Below the pieces are notes generated by a model, which saw only the letters and a list, made by a program, of their open reading frames with translations, had not been told where the DNA came from and ran no database searches. Both the position numbers and the translations under genes were made by a program. A DNA stretch of 64,000 bases from CAJFUR01 sp904420575 (GTDB taxonomy: Bacteria > Actinomycetota > Coriobacteriia > Coriobacteriales > Eggerthellaceae). The stretch spans positions 1,178,001 through 1,242,000 of the forward strand of contig OZ221973.1 of assembly GCA_965119745.1 (NCBI GenBank), read 5' to 3'. How positions within the stretch are numbered: the stretch's first letter is position 1; each line of letters begins with the position of its first letter. This document shows positions 60,315 to 64,000 of this stretch, piece after piece.

Positions 60315-60430
60315 GACGCCTTGTAACAACGACATATCGGCCCTCCGGCAGCAAACCCTCTCACAATCAACCACGCTGTCACCGCTCCGGCGGTCTGGCC
60401 GTGCGTTGCTTGACGAAAGGTATTGGACGC

Positions 60431-61246
60431 TTGGCAGTGAAACGATACACCAAGAAGAGATCGAGCATCGCGGCGCGCGTGGTGGCCGTGGGATGCGCCT
60501 CTCTGGTCGTTGCCGGAGGCATCGGCTTCGGCATCGCGTCTGCGGGCGCCGGGGCTTCCGAAGCCTCCACGTTCGGCCTTTCCGTCACCAGCGAGGCTCC
60601 CCGGTACGATTCTTCCGCTTCCGCCACCTTCGCCGCGTCTTCCGACGTCCCGCGCGAAGACACCGTGCTCACCAGCACCGCGCAGCGCGACATGACGCAG
60701 GGCATCAAGGCCATCGAGGAGAAGGAAGAGGCGGAACGCCTCGCGGCCGAAGAGGCGCAGCGCCTCGCCGACGAGCAGCGCCGCCAAGAGTTGGAAGCCG
60801 CCCAGCAAAAGCAGCAGGAGAAGGTCAGCCAGGATGCCGCCTCGAACGCCGTGGCGTCTCTCTCCGAGGTCAACTGGGACGTGAGCCAAGAGGAATTCAT
60901 CGCCGAGTGGACGGCCCGCATCGACGCCTACCTGGCGGGATCGCCGCTGGAAGGGCAGGGCGTCACGTTCGCGACCGCCGCATGGAACAACGGCGTCGAC
61001 CCGCGCTGGTCGCCCGCCATCTCCAACACCGAAAGCTCCAAGGGCGCCAACTGCTTCCTCCCGCACAACGCGTGGGGCTGGGGGCAGTCGAGCTGGTCCA
61101 GCTGGGAAGAGGCCATCAACGCGCATGTGGCCGGCCTGGCCAGCAACTACGGGTATTCCATCACGTACTCCCACGCCATGAAGTACTGCCCGCCGAACTA
61201 CGACAACTGGTTCAATTCCACGCTGAGCGAGATGAAGCGCATCTGA
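60431..61246 (+). CDS. secreted lysozyme-like cell wall hydrolase
   Basis: 271 residues from TTG 60431 (AAAGG 10 nt upstream); GTG starts at 60401 and 60437 are possible. A basic N-terminus and one hydrophobic segment (13-40) act as a signal or anchor. A Glu/Ala/Gln-rich coiled coil (about 90-140) follows, then a lytic domain with AAWNNGVDPRWSPAISNTES (E201 the probable catalytic acid) and PHNAWGWGQSSW. This pattern matches lysozyme-fold glucosaminidase or transglycosylase domains. Coiled-coil-fused hydrolases of this kind act in wall remodelling. A terminator follows. Confidence 0.75.
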   Translation: MAVKRYTKKRSSIAARVVAVGCASLVVAGGIGFGIASAGAGASEASTFGLSVTSEAPRYDSSASATFAASSDVPREDTVLTSTAQRDMTQGIKAIEEKEEAERLAAEEAQRLADEQRRQELEAAQQKQQEKVSQDAASNAVASLSEVNWDVSQEEFIAEWTARIDAYLAGSPLEGQGVTFATAAWNNGVDPRWSPAISNTESSKGANCFLPHNAWGWGQSSWSSWEEAINAHVAGLASNYGYSITYSHAMKYCPPNYDNWFNSTLSEMKRI

Positions 61247-61334
61247 CGCGCGGCAGGCGGGCGACGGGACGGCCGGTTCCAGGATCGGCGCAGCGCCCGT
61301 TTTCGCTTCGCCGTCGTCGACCATCCAGGGAATC

Positions 61335-61358
61335 GCCGCCTGTTGGGGCGGCTTTTTT
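61335..61358 (+). terminator. rho-independent terminator of the wall hydrolase gene
   Basis: GCCGCC (61335-61340) pairs with GGCGGC (61347-61352), followed by six T. Confidence 0.8.
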
Positions 61359-61502
61359 CTTGCCGTTTGGGAGCAGTCCGCACGTCGTGCGGCCTTTTGC
61401 AGTATCCTGCTAACAGGCAACGTGGCCTTTCCTTCGCGCCTGCACGCGCGGAACGAAGCGAAGAGGCCGCGCCAACGGACGAAGGCAAGAAAAGGATCGG
61501 GC

Positions 61503-62168
61503 ATGAGCAACGTGATCGTGGTCGGATGCGGCCGCGTGGGATCGCAGCTGGCAAGCATGCTGTCGGACAACGGCGCCAACGTGTGCGTGATCGACCTCAA
61601 GGCCGACGCGTTCGCCAACCTGGGGCGCAACTTCAACGGCTCAACGGTGCAGGGCGTCGGCTTCGACGAGGACACCCTTGTCAAGGCAGGCGTGGACGAG
61701 TGCGACGTCATGGCCGCCGTGACGCAGTCCGACAACGCCAACCTCATGTGCGCCGAGGTGGCCAGCCGCCTGTTCGGCGTGCCCCACGTCATCGCACGCC
61801 TGTACAACCCGGACCACGAACGCGCCTACATGCAGTTGGGCATCGACTACGTGTGCGGGACGTCGCTGGTGGCGGAAGACATCTTCTCCAAGGTGGTTTC
61901 GGGGCACGGCGCACACATCGACACGTTCGGCGAGTTCGAGGTGCTGCGCTTCTCGCTGGACCTCAGCTGGCGGGAGTTGGACAAGCGCACCATCCGCGTG
62001 TCAGAGATGGAGCGCGACCACGACGTCCGCATCATCGCGTTCGAGCGCGGTGACGGCTCGGCGTCCTCCATTCCCACGCGCGAGAGCATCCTCTATCATG
62101 GCGACTCTGTGCTGGCCTGCGTGCGCCACGAGCTGATCGAGTCGTTCTCGAAGTACATCCAGGAGTGA
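61503..62168 (+). CDS. TrkA-type potassium uptake regulatory protein, first
   Basis: 221 residues: one RCK module with an NAD-binding Rossmann domain (VIVVGCGRVGSQLASML, 4-20; acidic VIDLKAD at 29-35) and a C-terminal TrkA-C domain. A second TrkA-type gene follows after 93 nt, so two half-size subunits replace the tandem TrkA of enteric bacteria, similar to the CeoB/CeoC pair of mycobacteria. They would gate a TrkH-type channel, which is not in the window. AAAAGGA precedes the ATG at 61503. Confidence 0.9.
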   Translation: MSNVIVVGCGRVGSQLASMLSDNGANVCVIDLKADAFANLGRNFNGSTVQGVGFDEDTLVKAGVDECDVMAAVTQSDNANLMCAEVASRLFGVPHVIARLYNPDHERAYMQLGIDYVCGTSLVAEDIFSKVVSGHGAHIDTFGEFEVLRFSLDLSWRELDKRTIRVSEMERDHDVRIIAFERGDGSASSIPTRESILYHGDSVLACVRHELIESFSKYIQE

Positions 62169-62261
62169 CAGGCCGCCTTGCTGGGCGGCGAGACGGGCTG
62201 GCGCTTCGAGCGCCCGCGCCGGCCTCGCCCGGCGACGGGTTGCGAAGGAAGGAAGCGCGTC

Positions 62262-62933
62262 ATGTACATCGTCATCAACGGCGGCGGCAAGATCGGGTCC
62301 TATCTGGCCCGGGTGCTGCTGCAGAGCGGCAACGACGTGGCCGTCATCGAAGAGAACCTGCAGACGGCCGACCGCCTTTCGGTAGAGCTGCAAGGCCGCT
62401 ACCTGGTCATCCATGGCGACGGCTGCGACTCGAAGTACCAGGAGGACGCCGGCATCCGGCGCGCCGACGTGTTCGTGGCCACCACGGGCCAGGACGACGA
62501 CAACCTGGTGTCATGCGAGATCGCCCAGCGCGTGTTCAACGTGCCGCGCTGCATCGCACGTGTGAACAACCCGAAGAACCTGCGCATCTTCAAGGAAGTG
62601 GGCATCGAGTGCGTGTCGTCCACTACGCTCATCGCCAACATGATCGAGGAAGAGGCGCTGCTGGGCTCGGTGAGCGTCGTGTCGTCGCTCACGCACGGCA
62701 ACGTGGCGCTGGCCGAGGTGGTGGTGCCACGCATGCGCAACCACCCCAACGACGTGGGCGTGCTGGCCTCCACCATCCCTCTGCCGGAAAACAGCCTGAT
62801 AGCCGCCGTCGCCACGCGCGACGACGTGCAGGTGGTGAACGACGACACCGTGCTGTTTCCGGGCGACAAGGCCGTCATCGTCGCCGACAACGAAGTCCTG
62901 AACGAAGTGCGCCTCGTGTTCAAGTCGCTGTAG
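62262..62933 (+). CDS. TrkA-type potassium uptake regulatory protein, second
   Basis: 223 residues: a Rossmann domain with INGGGKIGSYLARVLL (5-20) and VIEENLQTA (28-36), then a TrkA-C domain. It is only distantly similar to the protein at 61503, so the duplication is old. GAAGGAAGG precedes the ATG at 62262. The two are likely cotranscribed and form a hetero-oligomeric gating ring for a K+ channel encoded elsewhere. Confidence 0.9.
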   Translation: MYIVINGGGKIGSYLARVLLQSGNDVAVIEENLQTADRLSVELQGRYLVIHGDGCDSKYQEDAGIRRADVFVATTGQDDDNLVSCEIAQRVFNVPRCIARVNNPKNLRIFKEVGIECVSSTTLIANMIEEEALLGSVSVVSSLTHGNVALAEVVVPRMRNHPNDVGVLASTIPLPENSLIAAVATRDDVQVVNDDTVLFPGDKAVIVADNEVLNEVRLVFKSL

Positions 62934-63012
62934 CGTGCGGTCGGGCAGTGCAGGACGGCGATAGGTCGCGGACGCGCCTTTCCGACGGCTTCTCGCGAGC
63001 CGCGATGGCGCC

Positions 63013-63894
63013 TCAGGAAGGCTGCCAGGGCTTCACGTCGGCCGTGATGGCCGCGTAGTCCGCAGATGCGGCGCAATAGAGCGCGAGGTCGTTGGTGGTG
63101 GTGCTTACGGCGCCGTCCAGACGCGTTTTCGCCCCCAGCCCGAAGCCGATGCATGAGGCCCCGGCGGCTTCAAGCGTCGCGAAGCGGTCTTCCTCTCCAG
63201 GCCGCGCGAACCGCCGAGGCAGGTATTCGTGGAATCCTGCCTCCTCCAGGAGCATCCGCGCCTCGTCGTGCTGAGCTTCAGCTTGCTCTTCCGGAAGGGC
63301 GAGCGGACCTCTGGCGCGTTGCAGGATCAGGTGGCAGGCCGACAGGCGCATGAACTCGATGACAGAGCGGCGGAAGTTGTCCGGTTCCGGCGTGTCGAGG
63401 CCGTACAGCAACACGATGCCCAGGTTGCGGTTCGCGTACGAACGAAGGAAATGGTCGCAGACGACCGGCAGGTCGCCCAAGCTGTCGCGCTTGTTGACGT
63501 AGGAGTACCCCAGGGGGAAGAGCGACATCATCTCGAAGTCGAACCGGGTCACCCCCGCCCGTTTGAAGAAGGGCATCGAGGCGCCGCTGATGTTGGCAAT
63601 GGCTGCCCGCATGGTGACGGGGGCGTCCTCGGCGACGTGGAAGCGGCTGCGGACGATTCCCATGATGTCCGACACGTCCTGGGCATTGGCCATCGACGCC
63701 AGCCCGCCGCCCCAGTGGACGGCCGTCACGCGGCAGTCCTGGAACTCCGAAGCGTTCGCCTCCACCTCGTTCTTGACGGCTTCCATATAGGCATGCAGCC
63801 GTTTGGCGTCCCATCCTTCCACGACGGTGCGTGGGCAATAGTCGCATTGCTTCACGCAGAAAGGAACGTTGATGCTCATGAGCACGTCCTGCAT
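63013..63894 (-). CDS. radical SAM protein (HemN/HemW-like)
   Basis: 293 residues. The SAM-radical cluster motif is C13-x3-C17-x2-C20 (PFCVKQCDYC), followed by the WGGGLAS glycine motif (about 61-67), as in the coproporphyrinogen oxidase-like group. It is shorter than HemW (about 380) and lacks an obvious HemN C-terminal domain, so heme synthesis or heme insertion is not assured. GGGAGGGAG precedes the ATG at 63894; an ATG five codons later is an alternative. It converges with the TrkA pair. Confidence 0.8.
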   Translation of the reverse strand: MQDVLMSINVPFCVKQCDYCPRTVVEGWDAKRLHAYMEAVKNEVEANASEFQDCRVTAVHWGGGLASMANAQDVSDIMGIVRSRFHVAEDAPVTMRAAIANISGASMPFFKRAGVTRFDFEMMSLFPLGYSYVNKRDSLGDLPVVCDHFLRSYANRNLGIVLLYGLDTPEPDNFRRSVIEFMRLSACHLILQRARGPLALPEEQAEAQHDEARMLLEEAGFHEYLPRRFARPGEEDRFATLEAAGASCIGFGLGAKTRLDGAVSTTTNDLALYCAASADYAAITADVKPWQPS

Positions 63895-63960
63895 GGCGTT
63901 CTCCCTCCCCGAAAACGTGTTCTTGCCGGAACAGCGTGCATCTTGCCCTGCCCTCCGGTT

Positions 63961-63991
63961 GGAAGGGGCCGCCCGAGCGACGGCCCCTTCC
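63961..63991. terminator. hairpin at the right edge
   Basis: GGAAGGGGCCG (63961-63971) pairs with CGGCCCCTTCC (63981-63991), loop of 9. It is probably a terminator of a gene beyond the window; 63895-63960 shows nothing else. Confidence 0.5.
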
Positions 63992-64000
63992 GGTTGCTTC

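Noticed and set aside
63013..63894. Calling the radical SAM gene hemN or hemW
   Set aside because: It is about 90 residues shorter than HemW and lacks an obvious HemN C-terminal domain, so a specific symbol is not supported.

Overview
The window reads as a GC-rich chromosomal segment of a strictly anaerobic, gut-type actinobacterium of the class Coriobacteriia, most likely family Eggerthellaceae (relatives of Eggerthella, Gordonibacter and Adlercreutzia). This rests on its content: many paralogous molybdopterin oxidoreductases, Tat-exported single-subunit flavoprotein reductases, and LuxR-type regulators with a large multi-pass membrane domain, a combination typical of that family. The genus cannot be fixed from the sequence alone. 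I saw no rRNA, tRNA, CRISPR array or intact insertion sequence.

Layout. Positions 0.3-2.4 kb hold a two-gene operon (a UPF0261/Tm-1-like protein and a PEP-hydrolase-like TIM barrel) that matches the two halves of the plant Tm-1 protein. Positions 2.7-5.5 kb (minus strand) hold a thioredoxin-fold protein without CxxC, a DnaA/Hda-like ATPase and a membrane LuxR regulator. Positions 6-31.5 kb are the accessory core: four cytoplasmic molybdopterin (DMSO reductase superfamily) enzymes, each followed by a small two-cluster ferredoxin subunit, with four MFS transporters, an MmgE/PrpD protein, two paralogous LysR regulators, and a recurring family of tiny proteins that begin MCFRPA, carry one zinc ribbon and end in a Pro/Ala-rich tail. 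Two of the MFS genes contain long poly-G tracts (10 and 13 G) near their 5' ends. The 10-G tract puts its gene out of frame, which suggests ON/OFF phase variation of substrate uptake. A third tract (9 G) lies in the leader of the LuxR gene. The soluble enzyme + ferredoxin + MFS + regulator arrangement resembles published catechol dehydroxylase loci of gut Eggerthellaceae, but substrates cannot be read from the sequence.

Positions 15.5-17.2 kb are a gene-poor patch with long perfect inverted repeats, a remnant of a BRO/DinD-type protein and a small XRE regulator. Positions 31.8-38 kb are housekeeping: a glucose-6-phosphate isomerase-like protein and hypF-hypC-hypD for NiFe hydrogenase maturation. 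Positions 38.4-54 kb alternate three Tat-lipoprotein flavoprotein reductases, each divergent from its own regulator (LuxR, LysR, LuxR), with cydAB (cytochrome bd oxidase) between them. Positions 54-64 kb are mostly envelope functions: two PH-domain membrane proteins, a hemolysin III homologue, a CBS/CorC membrane protein, a PspC protein, a secreted lysozyme-like wall hydrolase, two TrkA-type potassium regulators and a radical SAM protein.

Read together, the segment describes an anaerobe that brings small organic molecules in through MFS carriers, or meets them outside with lipoprotein flavoenzymes, and reduces or transforms them under one-regulator-per-enzyme control.
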